Notes: generated by a model not told the origin, from the sequence alone. Positions 1 through 8,888 are shown, counted from the stretch's first letter. The stretch is 52,306 nt of DNA from Iphinoe sp. HA4291-MV1 (GCA_019359415.1 JAHHHH010000052.1:1-52306), one strand, 5' to 3'. A program made the numbers and translations.

Positions 1-87
1 ATAAAGTACGGCTGGCTTAGCCGGAACTCAACGCCTGTGGACAAGAAGGAGCCGACTCCCTTGGGTGAAGCAGGAAGAAATCGCTAA
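1..87 (+). pseudogene. Possible 3' tail of a TnpB-type gene
   Basis: An open frame enters from the window edge and stops at TAA 85-87. It encodes about 28 residues rich in Ser, Pro, Lys and Glu, including STPVDKKEPTPLGEAG. This resembles the low-complexity C-terminal tails of cyanobacterial IS1341/IS605-type TnpB proteins, and the DNA (CCTGTGGA, later AAGCAGGAAG) recurs loosely near 19790-19860. The assignment rests on memory of such tails and the body of the gene lies outside the window. It could equally be non-coding debris. Confidence 0.3.
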
Positions 88-117
88 GCAAGGTTTGACC
101 AAGTTTAGGTAAGTATT

Positions 118-339
118 TTGAAGCAGGTAGACCACATTATCCCCCTAAGTAAAGGCGGAAAAGATGAATATAAAAACCTCCAGGTACTACACAAACATTG
201 CCATGATACTAAAACAGCCAAAGATGGTTTGGCTGGAGGTATGCACTTGGACAAGCACCAAATTACTGAGGAGCCGGATGAGGTGAAAATCTCACGTCCG
301 GTTTTGAAGACGAGTCGCTCTGGTGACGGAGCGGCTTAG
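118..339 (+). pseudogene. HNH domain remnant of a group II intron reverse transcriptase
   Basis: The 73-residue frame starts at a TTG with no ribosome binding site. It carries the HNH nuclease core VDHIIPLSKGGKDEYKNLQ followed by HKHCHDTKT, the usual C-terminus of group II intron-encoded proteins, where it cuts the target DNA strand. The reverse transcriptase and maturase domains that should precede it are absent: an in-frame TAG at 106-108 and unrelated sequence lie upstream. The frame runs through intron domains V and VI, as is normal for a fragment read beyond the protein's usual end. It is a truncated, inactive copy. Confidence 0.75.
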
Positions 340-345
340 TTTAAT
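271..345 (+). ncRNA. Group II intron 3' end (domains V and VI)
   Basis: Bases 271-306 start GAGCCGGATGAGG and end CGTCCGGTTTTG. They form the stem, bulge and tip of a domain V hairpin, the catalytic core of group II introns. Bases 314-335 pair GTCGCTC with GAGCGGC as a domain VI stem, followed by TTAGTTTAAT, which would hold the branch and 3' splice region. The 3' boundary is approximate. Only the last part of the intron is present, so it could not splice by itself. Confidence 0.7.
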
Positions 346-739
346 CTGAGGATGGAACCATCCTTGTTGGAGGCATATCAGCGTTATTTAACCCGCGAAC
401 AAGTAGGCAAGTCCGAAAGTAGGAAGTCTGATTCTCCCTCAGAGCGGGTTTCCAACGAGTCACTAACCACTGACCAGGTAGCCAATAGGGGCGAGAAGTC
501 AGACGGGGATGTGGCGTGATTCTGCGCACCTTCAGGTCGCAGAGGGTTCAAAAAGTTCACCAAACCCTTTGAGAGAGAGGGTATTGAATTATGGGAGTAT
601 GGGTGTGGGATTGTAGGTAAAGAATATCAAAGTTGAAAAAATCCCTTACATCCTGATCTGTGTAAAGTCGCAAAGCATTGCGCCTCTGCATCTCTTATTT
701 ATCGTGTTGGTATAAAAATCAGAAATTTTTTCTAGACCC
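346..739. other. Non-coding stretch after the intron end
   Basis: No recognisable gene. An open frame 352-519 (Met-Glu-Pro-Ser start, Ser/Glu-rich) continues the HNH frame after its stop. It may be part of the exon into which the intron inserted, but it matches no family I know. A hairpin at 522-542 (CTGCG-C-ACCT/AGGT-CGCAG) and a weaker GGGTT/AACCC pair follow it. Confidence 0.4.
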
Positions 740-1352
<613 letters not shown>

Positions 1353-1387
1353 CTGTGGCAACTTCCACGCAAGTGGTTTATATTACG

Positions 1388-1425
1388 TTGAAGAAGAATT
1401 CAGCAAGTCCTGATTCAGGAGTCAG
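1388..1425 (+). repeat. 38-bp dispersed repeat, copy A
   Basis: This stretch (TTGAAGAAGAATTCAGCAAG, then TCCTGATTCAGGAGTCAG) recurs in reverse orientation at 47176-47213 with no mismatch seen. It contains the palindrome TCCTGATTCAGGA. It probably belongs to a small mobile element whose other parts differ between the two sites. Confidence 0.7.
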
Positions 1426-1430
1426 AATCA

Positions 1431-1497
1431 ACTCGTTTTGGGATTCAAACCCAAAACGAGTTGAAGACCACTAAATCAAAGATTTAGTGGGGGTCTT
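1431..1497. repeat. Two tandem hairpins
   Basis: Hairpin 1 pairs ACTCGTTTTGGG (1431-1442) with CCCAAAACGAGT (1450-1461), a perfect 12-bp stem. Hairpin 2 pairs AAGACCACTAAATC (1464-1477) with GATTTAGTGGGGGTCTT (1481-1497), with a small bulge. Together with the 38-bp repeat just upstream this looks like one element. Part of hairpin 2 (GACCACTAAATC) also recurs next to the second copy near 47125. A terminator role for the upstream gene is possible but there is no clear T-run. Confidence 0.6.
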
Positions 1498-1640
1498 AAA
1501 CCCCTTTATTCAACCGAACGTCGTACAGAATTCATGCGCTCATTCTGACGACTGACGCCTCTATTCTTTATTGATAAAACTTTTGCCAAATCTCCTATAT
1601 CAGGAGAGGATAACTCCACCACTGCAGCACAACAGACAAT

Positions 1641-2843
1641 ATGGATTTTGAATACTATAGAAATAACGAAGGTACTCTTGCCAATAGTAACCGTCAAAGC
1701 TTACTAGCAAGTGGTTGGCGACCCTTACATAGAGAGTTGGACTGGGAATTTGTCTGGCAACTGTTGTGTAACGACACGCGGGAGTTTACGCAAAAAAGTT
1801 TGAATTTAGCAAGTAATATTGCTGAGATTTTGGGACGGAATAATTATACTTGGTGGGCTAATTTATTAAATGTTGTCTCTGATAATACGCGCTATGAAGT
1901 AGAAAAATTTTGGAGTTACATCACACCCGACCCTTTATCACCAGACCATCGTTACAAAGATGTTTTAAGTACGGAAACGCCTATCGTTCAATTTGTCAGC
2001 CGCAACAGTATTCCAATTGATTATATTCTTAATCGTCTTCAAGAAATTACTGTGTTGCGTGTTTTAGATGTGTTGGAACGTCCTGACATTATCACGCAAT
2101 ATTATTTAGAACGGGATTTCTATTTGCCAGTAGAAAAGTTTGTGAACTGGGAGCGGTTGGATGTTGTTAATACCGTTTTTGCTTACTGGTCTAAGTATGA
2201 CGTTTGGCTACAAATAGACTCCTTTGATAGGGGACGACGACAGTATACTTTAATGGCAAAAAATCTAGCTCCACTCATTAACAAAGCGACATATGATTTA
2301 GCAATTATGTTGAGTGGATATCAAAGTCGTGTGGGTAAACTTTACAGTCAATTTCCGATTCGGAGTTTTCCTGAGGATATTCAAAGCTTTACTGATTCTG
2401 TACAGCAGTCGATTCTTAATCAGAAGCAGTTAGCAGTTTTGGTACATGGAGAACCAGGTACAGGTAAAACCGCATGGACACAAGCAGTCGCAAAAGAAAT
2501 TTTGGTACCTTTAGGGTATGTGATTTTTATTTTGGATCATGATGCGATCGCTAACTTTGTCCCACCGACATATCTAGAAAGAATTTGTATTATTATTAAC
2601 GAGGCAGATAATTTAGCACAAAATCGCGCTAGCGAGGTAGCGCAGTACAGTAATAAAACTGAACATGTATTGAGTTTGCTAGATGGCACGCTGTACCAAA
2701 GCGTCATTGATGATGCTGGTATTCATATACAGCAGCAGTTAGTTGTGTTGATGACTTGTAACACTACAGAAAGATTAGACCCAGCAATGCTACGTAAGGG
2801 TAGAGTAGATTTGATGTGTGAGTTTACGCAGAGATTTGTTTGA
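1641..2843 (+). CDS. AAA-family ATPase with cyanobacterial N-terminal region
   Basis: The 400-residue protein has an N-terminal half (1-250) of aromatic-rich helical sequence that I do not recognise, then an AAA module. Walker A is GEPGTGKT at 270-277. The Walker B region reads CIIINEADN at 316-324, with Asn where Asp is usual. Sensor 1 lies in MTCNTTERLD, and RKGRVD supplies a candidate arginine finger. AAA proteins of this kind remodel or unfold partner proteins, and the substrate is unknown. The ATG at 1641 is the first in frame. The next gene, a GNAT acetyltransferase, lies 111 bases downstream across a tandem-repeat spacer, so co-transcription is possible but not shown. Confidence 0.8.
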   Translation: MDFEYYRNNEGTLANSNRQSLLASGWRPLHRELDWEFVWQLLCNDTREFTQKSLNLASNIAEILGRNNYTWWANLLNVVSDNTRYEVEKFWSYITPDPLSPDHRYKDVLSTETPIVQFVSRNSIPIDYILNRLQEITVLRVLDVLERPDIITQYYLERDFYLPVEKFVNWERLDVVNTVFAYWSKYDVWLQIDSFDRGRRQYTLMAKNLAPLINKATYDLAIMLSGYQSRVGKLYSQFPIRSFPEDIQSFTDSVQQSILNQKQLAVLVHGEPGTGKTAWTQAVAKEILVPLGYVIFILDHDAIANFVPPTYLERICIIINEADNLAQNRASEVAQYSNKTEHVLSLLDGTLYQSVIDDAGIHIQQQLVVLMTCNTTERLDPAMLRKGRVDLMCEFTQRFV

Positions 2844-2936
2844 ATCAGTGATCAGTTATCAATTATCAGTTAGCAGTTATCTGACAACTGTTCACTGTTT
2901 ACTTCTCACTGTTCACTGACAACTGTTAAGGTGGTG
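2844..2936 (+). repeat. Heptamer-like tandem repeat spacer
   Basis: Degenerate units of the TTATCAG and CAACTGTTCACTG types fill the gap between the AAA ATPase and the GNAT gene. They resemble the short tandemly repeated repetitive (STRR) sequences described in heterocystous cyanobacteria. No terminator is evident. Confidence 0.6.
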
Positions 2937-2954
2937 AAGGTTTAGGAGTATAAG

Positions 2955-3806
2955 ATGAAACTTCATCGGTTTGAGGATGCGAGTCAATTTTACGAGCGGG
3001 TGAAAGATTACTTGTTGAGTCATGAAGCATTGCATAGCTTGTTGTTAGGAATTTGCAACACCTTGATTCGTCATCCACAACGCTATGATTGCCAATCCTA
3101 TCTGGCTACAGTAGAAATGGATGGAAATATTATTGCAGTGGCAATGAGAACACCGCCTCGCAGATTGCTTTTATCAAAGATAGAAAAGTTTGCAGCAGTG
3201 GAAGCGCTCGCTCAAGATTTGCACTATCATCAGGAGCAGTTACCAGGTGTGAGTGGTTTAGTAGCAGAAGCTTTCGCGTTTGCTCAAGCTTGGGAAAGTA
3301 TCACAGGTCAATCCTACAGACTGCTTAATCAATTGAGAATTCATCAACTCGACAAAGTACAGCCAATTTCTAAGTCGAGTGGGTACTTGCGCCTGGGGAC
3401 TGAGGATGAGTACCTCTTATTACTAGACTGGTATAAAGCATTTGCAATAGAAGCCTTTGGCGCTGTTGAGGGGAGTGAAGAACGCAGTCTAGAACATCAC
3501 TTAAGCCAGAATACTCTGTATATTTGGCAAGATGAAGTACCGGTATCAATGGCTTGTGGTAAAGTTTCAACCCCTAATGGTGGTTGGATAGGACCTGTAT
3601 ATACACCCCCAGAGTACCGAAGAAAGGGTTATGCTAGTTCTTGTGTGGCGGCTTTGAGTCAAACCCTTTTGGATCGAGGGTGTCGATACTGCTCTTTGTT
3701 CACTGATTTAGCAAACCCAACTTCTAATCACATTTACCAGGCGATCGGCTACCAAAGAGTAGGAGATTGGAACGATTACTCTTTCAGCGAAAACACAGCC
3801 ATATGA
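2955..3806 (+). CDS. GNAT-family N-acetyltransferase
   Basis: The 283-residue protein has an N-terminal divergent domain and a C-terminal GNAT fold. The acetyl-CoA pyrophosphate-binding loop reads YRRKGYASS around residues 222-230, and the family's terminal NPTSNHIYQAIGYQRVGDW block lies at about 254-272. It would transfer an acetyl group from acetyl-CoA to an amine; the acceptor cannot be told from sequence. The ATG at 2955 follows GGAGTATAAG (GGAG about 7 bases upstream). The last bases, GAAAACACAGCC, are repeated just before the start of the dehydratase gene 880 bases away. Confidence 0.85.
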   Translation: MKLHRFEDASQFYERVKDYLLSHEALHSLLLGICNTLIRHPQRYDCQSYLATVEMDGNIIAVAMRTPPRRLLLSKIEKFAAVEALAQDLHYHQEQLPGVSGLVAEAFAFAQAWESITGQSYRLLNQLRIHQLDKVQPISKSSGYLRLGTEDEYLLLLDWYKAFAIEAFGAVEGSEERSLEHHLSQNTLYIWQDEVPVSMACGKVSTPNGGWIGPVYTPPEYRRKGYASSCVAALSQTLLDRGCRYCSLFTDLANPTSNHIYQAIGYQRVGDWNDYSFSENTAI

Positions 3807-3929
3807 GCATTTGCATCAACTATGACCTAACCCCCTAACCAACTTTTTTTAAGCGCATCTACATTAGACATAGTACGTAGCCAAGCTTTGTATTGCCAGT
3901 TAGGATGGCTTGGATATTAACAATGTAAA

Positions 3930-4574
3930 TTAACCAATTGGGGAAATCACTAACTGACTAAGGCGTTTTAAAATACTTAGAACATCGTACAATTCATTAT
4001 CAGGATTTCGGAGTTCAAAAACTTTAGAGGTACCATACTGTTGGATTTCTCCTTTAACTAATTTAAGAAATAGAAAGCTTCCTCCAGTGGTAATCATGCC
4101 AAAACTAGGCTTTTCTGGGTAAGGGTTTGCTAACATATAAGCTAGGATTTGAGCTAGTCCAGCTTCTACAGAAAAAGCTGCCTGTTTGGATTCAATCACC
4201 ATTACCCAAAATTGGTCTTTTAAAACCAAGGCATCCAAGCTACCCTTGATGACAATATCTTCATCTACTGCGGAAATTTCTATAGATTTTTCCGATTTAA
4301 CATAAAATGGAGATAAATAAAAATCACTAATAAATAAAAGTGGATCTAAGACTGACATTTTGACAACATTTTCAAGCATCGGTGGATACCTGAGTAAATT
4401 AAAATATCCTGCCTGAACTTTGTCTAATTGTTGTTTTTCTAGTTCAGTAATCTTAGGCAAATTATCTTGCCATTCAGGAAAAAATTGTTTATCCCGGATT
4501 AGCTTTAGTCCAAATAGAGTTTCTAATTCTAGTAAGGTGATATCTTTCGCTTGGATTATTTGCACCATAATCAA
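3930..4574 (-). CDS. PD-(D/E)XK-type putative restriction endonuclease-like protein
   Basis: The 214-residue protein matches the small cyanobacterial proteins usually labelled type I restriction endonuclease subunit R-like. A conserved Asp in IKGSLDALVLKD is followed by VMVIESKQAAFSV, giving the D...(E)xK signature of the PD-(D/E)XK nuclease fold. No helicase or methyltransferase genes accompany it, so a restriction role is not supported by context. It is often a stand-alone accessory gene. It runs opposite to its neighbours and sits between two copies of a 12-base direct repeat, which may mean it was inserted. The Met codons at the start (MIMVQ) allow a start three codons later. Confidence 0.7.
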   Translation of the reverse strand: MIMVQIIQAKDITLLELETLFGLKLIRDKQFFPEWQDNLPKITELEKQQLDKVQAGYFNLLRYPPMLENVVKMSVLDPLLFISDFYLSPFYVKSEKSIEISAVDEDIVIKGSLDALVLKDQFWVMVIESKQAAFSVEAGLAQILAYMLANPYPEKPSFGMITTGGSFLFLKLVKGEIQQYGTSKVFELRNPDNELYDVLSILKRLSQLVISPIG

Positions 4575-4697
4575 TTATGGAATGAGTAATACTCATGTAT
4601 TATTATATGTCCTCGCAAACAAGTTATCTGTTATTGCGAACAAAGCAGCAATAGGTGATTTGTCTGATGACTCTTTGTATTGAAAACACAGCCGTCG

Positions 4698-5663
4698 ATG
4701 TCACAGTATAATTCTGTCACCATAACTGATGTTGAAGCCGCCGCTAAGCGTCTTGCTGGTATTGCTCACCGTACCCCGGTTCTCACCTCCAGAACTGTCA
4801 GCGATCGCACCAAAAGCCAGGTATTTTTCAAGTGCGAGAACTTCCAGCGCACGGGATCTTTCAAATTTAGAGGTGCATACAATGCACTGTCACAATTGTC
4901 TGAAGAACAAAAGCAAAAAGGCGTCTTGACCTTTTCTTCTGGGAACCATGCTCAAGCGATCGCGCTTGCTGGACAACTGCTCAATATTCCTACTAGTATT
5001 GCTATGCCTGACGATGCTCCAGCAGTGAAGCTAGCTGCGACTCGTGGGTATGGTGCTGAAGTCATTTTGTATAATCGCAAGCAAACCAACAGAGAAGAAT
5101 TAGCCCAAACACTCATCACGGAGCGAGGAGGTGTGATGATTCCTCCTTATGATCATCCTCATATCGTAGCAGGACAAGGTACAGCTGCCAAAGAACTCAT
5201 TGAAGAAGTTGGCGAACTAGACTTGCTGCTCGTTTGTTGCGGTGGTGGGGGATTACTTTCTGGTTCCGCTATTGCAACCAAAGCTGTTTTACCCAACTGT
5301 CGGGTGATAGGAGTTGAACCAGAACTTGCTGACGATGCGACACGCTCCTTTCACACCAAAACTCTACAAACTGTCAACAATCCCGATACCATTGCTGATG
5401 GCGCTCGTACCCCCTATCTCGGTAAGATAACTTTCCCACTGGTGCTGCATTATGTTGATGATATGGTCACGGTATCAGAAGAAGCGATTCTTCGCACCAT
5501 GTTCTTTTTGTGGGAACGCCTCAAAATTGTTGTTGAACCGACTGGGGTGTTAGCCGCAGGGGCTTTGTTGGAAGGAGTGGTGAAAGCACCTGGGGCTAGG
5601 GTTGGTGTTATTATTAGTGGTGGTAATGTGGATTTGGCGAAAGTCGGTCAATTACTTTCTTGA
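4698..5663 (+). CDS. PLP-dependent threonine/serine dehydratase-like enzyme
   Basis: This fold-type II PLP enzyme has about 321 residues from the ATG at 4698; a TTG at 4680 would add six. SFKFRGAYNAL holds the Schiff-base lysine, FSSGNHAQAIA binds phosphate and PLP, and CGGGGLLSG is the glycine loop. The length and the lack of a C-terminal ACT domain fit the catabolic threonine dehydratase / serine racemase / hydroxyaspartate ammonia-lyase group rather than isoleucine-feedback-controlled IlvA. The likely reaction is deamination of L-threonine or L-serine to a keto acid and ammonia. The exact substrate is unresolved. Confidence 0.88.
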   Translation: MSQYNSVTITDVEAAAKRLAGIAHRTPVLTSRTVSDRTKSQVFFKCENFQRTGSFKFRGAYNALSQLSEEQKQKGVLTFSSGNHAQAIALAGQLLNIPTSIAMPDDAPAVKLAATRGYGAEVILYNRKQTNREELAQTLITERGGVMIPPYDHPHIVAGQGTAAKELIEEVGELDLLLVCCGGGGLLSGSAIATKAVLPNCRVIGVEPELADDATRSFHTKTLQTVNNPDTIADGARTPYLGKITFPLVLHYVDDMVTVSEEAILRTMFFLWERLKIVVEPTGVLAAGALLEGVVKAPGARVGVIISGGNVDLAKVGQLLS

Positions 5664-5759
5664 ACGGGAGCATCCCAATGCATGCAAAAAATGGGTTTCT
5701 CTTCGTTCAACCCAACCTGCGAAGTAATCAAGGTTTCACGAATTCGCCAAAAAAGTCTG

Positions 5760-5900
5760 TTATATCGCGAACCGTATTTCTTTTTCCATATCCCGTGAAA
5801 AGTCAGGTCCGAAATCGGGGCGATCGCCAAAAGCAGTGTGCCACCACCATTCGTTGTAGAAGTAGATTCCACCGCCGCCATCTTGCGACCATCCATCTAT
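5760..5900 (-). pseudogene. Gene remnant with WWWHTAFGDRPDFGPDF motif
   Basis: Read leftwards, one frame gives IDGWSQDGGGGIYFYNEWWW and continues HTAFGDRPDFGPDFSRDMEK before a TAA at 5760-5762. The dense aromatic and glycine content and regular wording look like protein sequence. There is an in-frame stop just upstream and no start. It may be the C-terminal part of the same dead gene as the 6488-6715 remnant, separated by inserted repeats. I do not recognise the family. Confidence 0.4.
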
Positions 5901-5972
5901 TTACCATAACAGCGATCGCCCTACTAATTATCCCACTATCAAGCCAGTATCACGCGATCGCATTTGCGTAGA

Positions 5973-6190
5973 TTACAGCAGTTTTCACCTACAGCGCTTC
6001 TCAATTGCATAGACTACAAACGAGATGGTAAGGGCACAGCATTGCTGTGTCTTGGAAAGTCAACCTGTGTTCTATCCAATAGAAAATTGCTGTAAATGAA
6101 CCACGCTGTTTGTAAGGGCGCAAGCAAGAGTAGGGGCGCAAGGCATTGCGCCCCTACGACTGTGGTCTATTTACTTGAAAATGGCTGTAA
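5973..6190. repeat. Repeat island with TACAGC(A/G)TTTTC ends
   Basis: TACAGCAGTTTTC near 5973 is matched by inverted copies GAAAATTGCTGTA near 6082 and GAAAATGGCTGTA near 6178. These are common ends of small cyanobacterial repeat units. The island contains the palindrome at 6130-6157 and carries no gene. Confidence 0.45.
6130..6157. repeat. 12-bp-stem palindrome GTAGGGGCGCAA/TTGCGCCCCTAC
   Basis: A perfect hairpin with a GGCA loop. This palindrome type is very common between genes in heterocystous cyanobacteria. No function is established, and here it sits inside decayed DNA. Confidence 0.75.
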
Positions 6191-6242
6191 ACACACTTTT
6201 GGACAAACTAACGGAATATTTTGAGTTTTGGCACTTAAGCGT

Positions 6243-6317
6243 AATAAAATGTCCCGCCGTCAAACCCAGATCCTCTACACCAACCCGTTAACTTAATACA
6301 CGGCGGGACATTTTATT
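6243..6317. mobile_element. 75-bp MITE-like element with 17-bp perfect terminal repeats
   Basis: AATAAAATGTCCCGCCG (6243-6259) is exactly inverted as CGGCGGGACATTTTATT (6301-6317), enclosing a 41-base centre. No transposase is encoded. A clear target duplication was not found. As RNA it would be a strong hairpin followed by a T-rich run on the plus strand, so a terminator role is an alternative. Confidence 0.6.
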
Positions 6318-6487
6318 TTTTGGATCTCCCTTTGCGCTTATTGCACCATTAGAAGTTGGATTGGTGCGCAATCGCCCGATAAGCCAGAGGCTTGACGCTC
6401 CGCATATCGCCCTACAAATTATCCCACTTTTAGCATTGCTTCTACCGAGTCAGCCATTATGCAGGTTGAAAAACATCTTGCTAAGGC

Positions 6488-6715
6488 TTATGGTGTATTA
6501 CAGTTTAGGCTACCTTGGTTTTTCACCAAATCTGCAAACTCCTCATACCAAGGAGGTAAGTTAATGTGGGTTGCGCCCATTGCCTGTTGATTCGACGAGT
6601 AGTACCAGAAACCGCCATTTTTCTGAAAGATTGTCCTACGATTAAAAGCTTCTTGAGCTAATGATGCGGCAAGGTTTGCTGGATCGCCCTGAACTGCCAG
6701 CCAACGCCAAGACCA
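6488..6715 (-). pseudogene. Gene remnant with FQKNGGFWYYSSNQQAMGA motif
   Basis: Leftward reading gives WSWRWLAVQGDPANLAASLA, then QEAFNRRTIFQKNGGFWYYS and THINLPPWYEEFADLVKNQ, before a TAA at 6488-6490. An in-frame TGA sits immediately upstream and there is no start codon. Composition is clearly protein-like. Together with 5760-5900 it probably represents one cyanobacterial gene broken by repeats and point changes. The family is unknown to me. Confidence 0.45.
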
Positions 6716-6795
6716 TCAGATGCCATGAGAATTATTGTTGCTCGTAGCGCTATCTGTTGCGCAATGTTGTACCTGTTTATCAACTGTTGGAGTTC

Positions 6796-6833
6796 ATGGC
6801 GTTAAGCGTAGCTCTGCCGTAGGCAATCGCCAT
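6796..6833. repeat. Interspersed palindromic repeat (ATGGCG...CGCCAT)
   Basis: ATGGCGTTAAGCGTAGCTCT, then GCCGTAGGCAATCGCCAT, is an imperfect palindrome of the GCGTAGC/GCCGTAGGC type. Related units occur at 16330-16390, 18978-19037, 35640-35700 and 36229-36268. The rest of 6716-6986 shows no convincing gene. Confidence 0.5.
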
Positions 6834-6986
6834 CGCTTAAATTTAAGATTTTTGGAGTTAATCTTGCCACAACGTGATTCCTTAGTACGCCGCGCCAAAA
6901 CAGTTTTTGAGCTTACTATTTATTCTCCCACAACTATGGTCTGTTTATTTACGCCGACCTGTACTAGTTTATAACCTACACCCTGT

Positions 6987-8888
6987 TTATTCGACCGTCA
7001 CAGACTTCGCCAAATTCCTCGGTTGATCGACATCCAAACCGCGAAGCGCCGCAATATGATAAGCCAACAATTGCAGAGGAATCAATGTAAGAATTGGAGA
7101 AAGCAATTCATCAACTTTTGATACTGGAATCAAGTTGTCAAAGATTTCCGCTGCTTGTGTCCCGTTGATTGGAGTTACACCAATTAACCGAGAATCACGG
7201 GCTTTTGCCTCTTGGGCGTTAGAAATGACTTTTTCGTAAACACTTCCAGGCATAGCGATCGCCACAACTGGCACTTTTGCATCCAATAGAGCGATCGGTC
7301 CATGTTTCATTTCTCCAGCAGGATATCCCTCTGCGTGAATATAGCTAATTTCCTTTAATTTCAACGCTCCTTCTAAAGCAATTGGGAAGTTAATCCCTCT
7401 TCCCACAAAAATGAAATCTTTAGTTTCTGCAAACTCATGAGCTAATTGTTCAATAGAATGCTCTTGTTTTTCCAAAGTTGCCTCAATTTCACCTGGAATT
7501 TGCCGCAATCCGTTAATAATTTCCTGCAATCTCGTTGGAGAAATGCTGTTGCGAAGATATGCCAAATCTAATGCTAATGCGTAAAATGCCATCAGTTGAG
7601 CAATAAAAGTTTTCGTTGCCGCAACTCCAATTTCAATTCCCGCGAGAGTATTAATAATATGAGGTACCATATGACCCAGAGTACTTTCTGGGCGATTGGT
7701 AATTCCTAACAGTCGTGCTTGATATTTTGGTTCTTTATGCTGACGACGTTCTTGTTCCATCGCCAAAGCTGCGAGCGTATCAGCAGTTTCACCAGACTGT
7801 GTCACACCAATAGTTAGGGTATTTGGTGTCAGGGGTGATGGTGCATAACGAAATTCTGAGGCATAATGCACTTGAGTAGGAATTTCCGCTAGTTGTTCTA
7901 TTAAATATTTACCGACTAATGCTGCGTGCCAACTCGTACCACAGGCAACAATTTGAATTTGTTCTAAATTAGCGTAAATCTCTGTAGATAATCCAAGCTT
8001 AATCGGAGAATTGGTGGAATCACCAACATTCCAATTAGCATGGAAGTAAGCATCTAAACAAGCTCTTACTACCCCTGGTTGCTCGTAAATTTCCTTGAGC
8101 ATGAAGTGCTTGAATCCCTGCTTCTCCACCATCATGGGATTCAAGTTAAGCAGGCGGGGCTGTTTTTTCAACCTTTCACCTGCAAAGTTGTAAATTTCAA
8201 CTCCTAAAGGTGTTAGGCGTCCTATTTCCCGATTTTCTAGGGGTAACACTGCACGAGTGTGAGAAATAATGGCTGGTGTATCGGAAGCACAGAAGAATTC
8301 CCCTTGCCCAAAACCAATCACTATAGGTGCTTGTTGTCGGACGACGATCAGCTCATCCGGATAGTCAGCACAAATAAGTGCGATCGCAAACGCCCCCTTA
8401 AGTTTATGAACAGTATCGCGAACAGCTTCAAGGAAAATAGAGGGACACAAGGGAAGAACAGAAGAAGGGGAGTGCTTCAAAAACTCAGCTATAAGGTGGG
8501 GAATGACCTCAACATCAGTATCGGAGCGAAACTGGTATCCTTTGTGTTTTAGTTCCTCGCGCAATTCGCTGTAGTTTTCAATAATCCCGTTCACAACTAC
8601 TGCTATTCGCATCGCCGCATCCATATGAGGATGTGCATTGTATTCTTCTGGCTTACCATGAGTTGCCCAGCGAGTGTGACCAATACCAATTTGAGCAGGG
8701 GTTTCTACTTGTTCTAGCTTAGAACGTAGATTATAAAGTTTGCCTTTTGCCCGGATACAATTCACCTCATTTTCCCATATCGTGGCGATTCCTGCAGAAT
8801 CGTATCCCCGATACTCTAGTTTTTCCAGACCAGATAGCAAAATTTCCGTTGCCGCTTGAGTGCCAATATAGCCAACGATACCGCACAT
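6987..8888 (-). CDS. glmS: Glutamine-fructose-6-phosphate aminotransferase (isomerizing)
   Basis: GlmS makes glucosamine-6-phosphate from fructose-6-phosphate and glutamine, the first step to UDP-GlcNAc for the cell wall. The 633-residue protein starts MCGIVGYIG, exposing the catalytic Cys2 of the Ntn-type glutaminase domain. EYRGYDSAGIA and GHTRWATHG follow, then two SIS sugar-isomerase domains (VACGTSWHAAL; FVGRGINFPIALEGALKLKE), and the family's usual end DQPRNLAKSVTVE. An unusual short segment, SPSSVLPLCPSI, replaces the normal few residues after AEFLK around 155-166. It looks like low-complexity DNA absorbed in frame. psaC lies upstream on the same strand, 249 bases away. Confidence 0.96.
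   Translation of the reverse strand: MCGIVGYIGTQAATEILLSGLEKLEYRGYDSAGIATIWENEVNCIRAKGKLYNLRSKLEQVETPAQIGIGHTRWATHGKPEEYNAHPHMDAAMRIAVVVNGIIENYSELREELKHKGYQFRSDTDVEVIPHLIAEFLKHSPSSVLPLCPSIFLEAVRDTVHKLKGAFAIALICADYPDELIVVRQQAPIVIGFGQGEFFCASDTPAIISHTRAVLPLENREIGRLTPLGVEIYNFAGERLKKQPRLLNLNPMMVEKQGFKHFMLKEIYEQPGVVRACLDAYFHANWNVGDSTNSPIKLGLSTEIYANLEQIQIVACGTSWHAALVGKYLIEQLAEIPTQVHYASEFRYAPSPLTPNTLTIGVTQSGETADTLAALAMEQERRQHKEPKYQARLLGITNRPESTLGHMVPHIINTLAGIEIGVAATKTFIAQLMAFYALALDLAYLRNSISPTRLQEIINGLRQIPGEIEATLEKQEHSIEQLAHEFAETKDFIFVGRGINFPIALEGALKLKEISYIHAEGYPAGEMKHGPIALLDAKVPVVAIAMPGSVYEKVISNAQEAKARDSRLIGVTPINGTQAAEIFDNLIPVSKVDELLSPILTLIPLQLLAYHIAALRGLDVDQPRNLAKSVTVE

Noticed and set aside
341-529. 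Minus-strand open frame of 62 residues beside the intron end
   Set aside because: No recognisable motif, no ribosome site, and it overlaps structured intron-flanking sequence.
1431-1497. CRISPR-like array from the two tandem hairpins
   Set aside because: Only two different hairpins, no constant repeat with spacers and no cas genes.
4680-4697. TTG start for the PLP dehydratase
   Set aside because: The added residues overlap the direct repeat and an ATG six codons later fits the family better.
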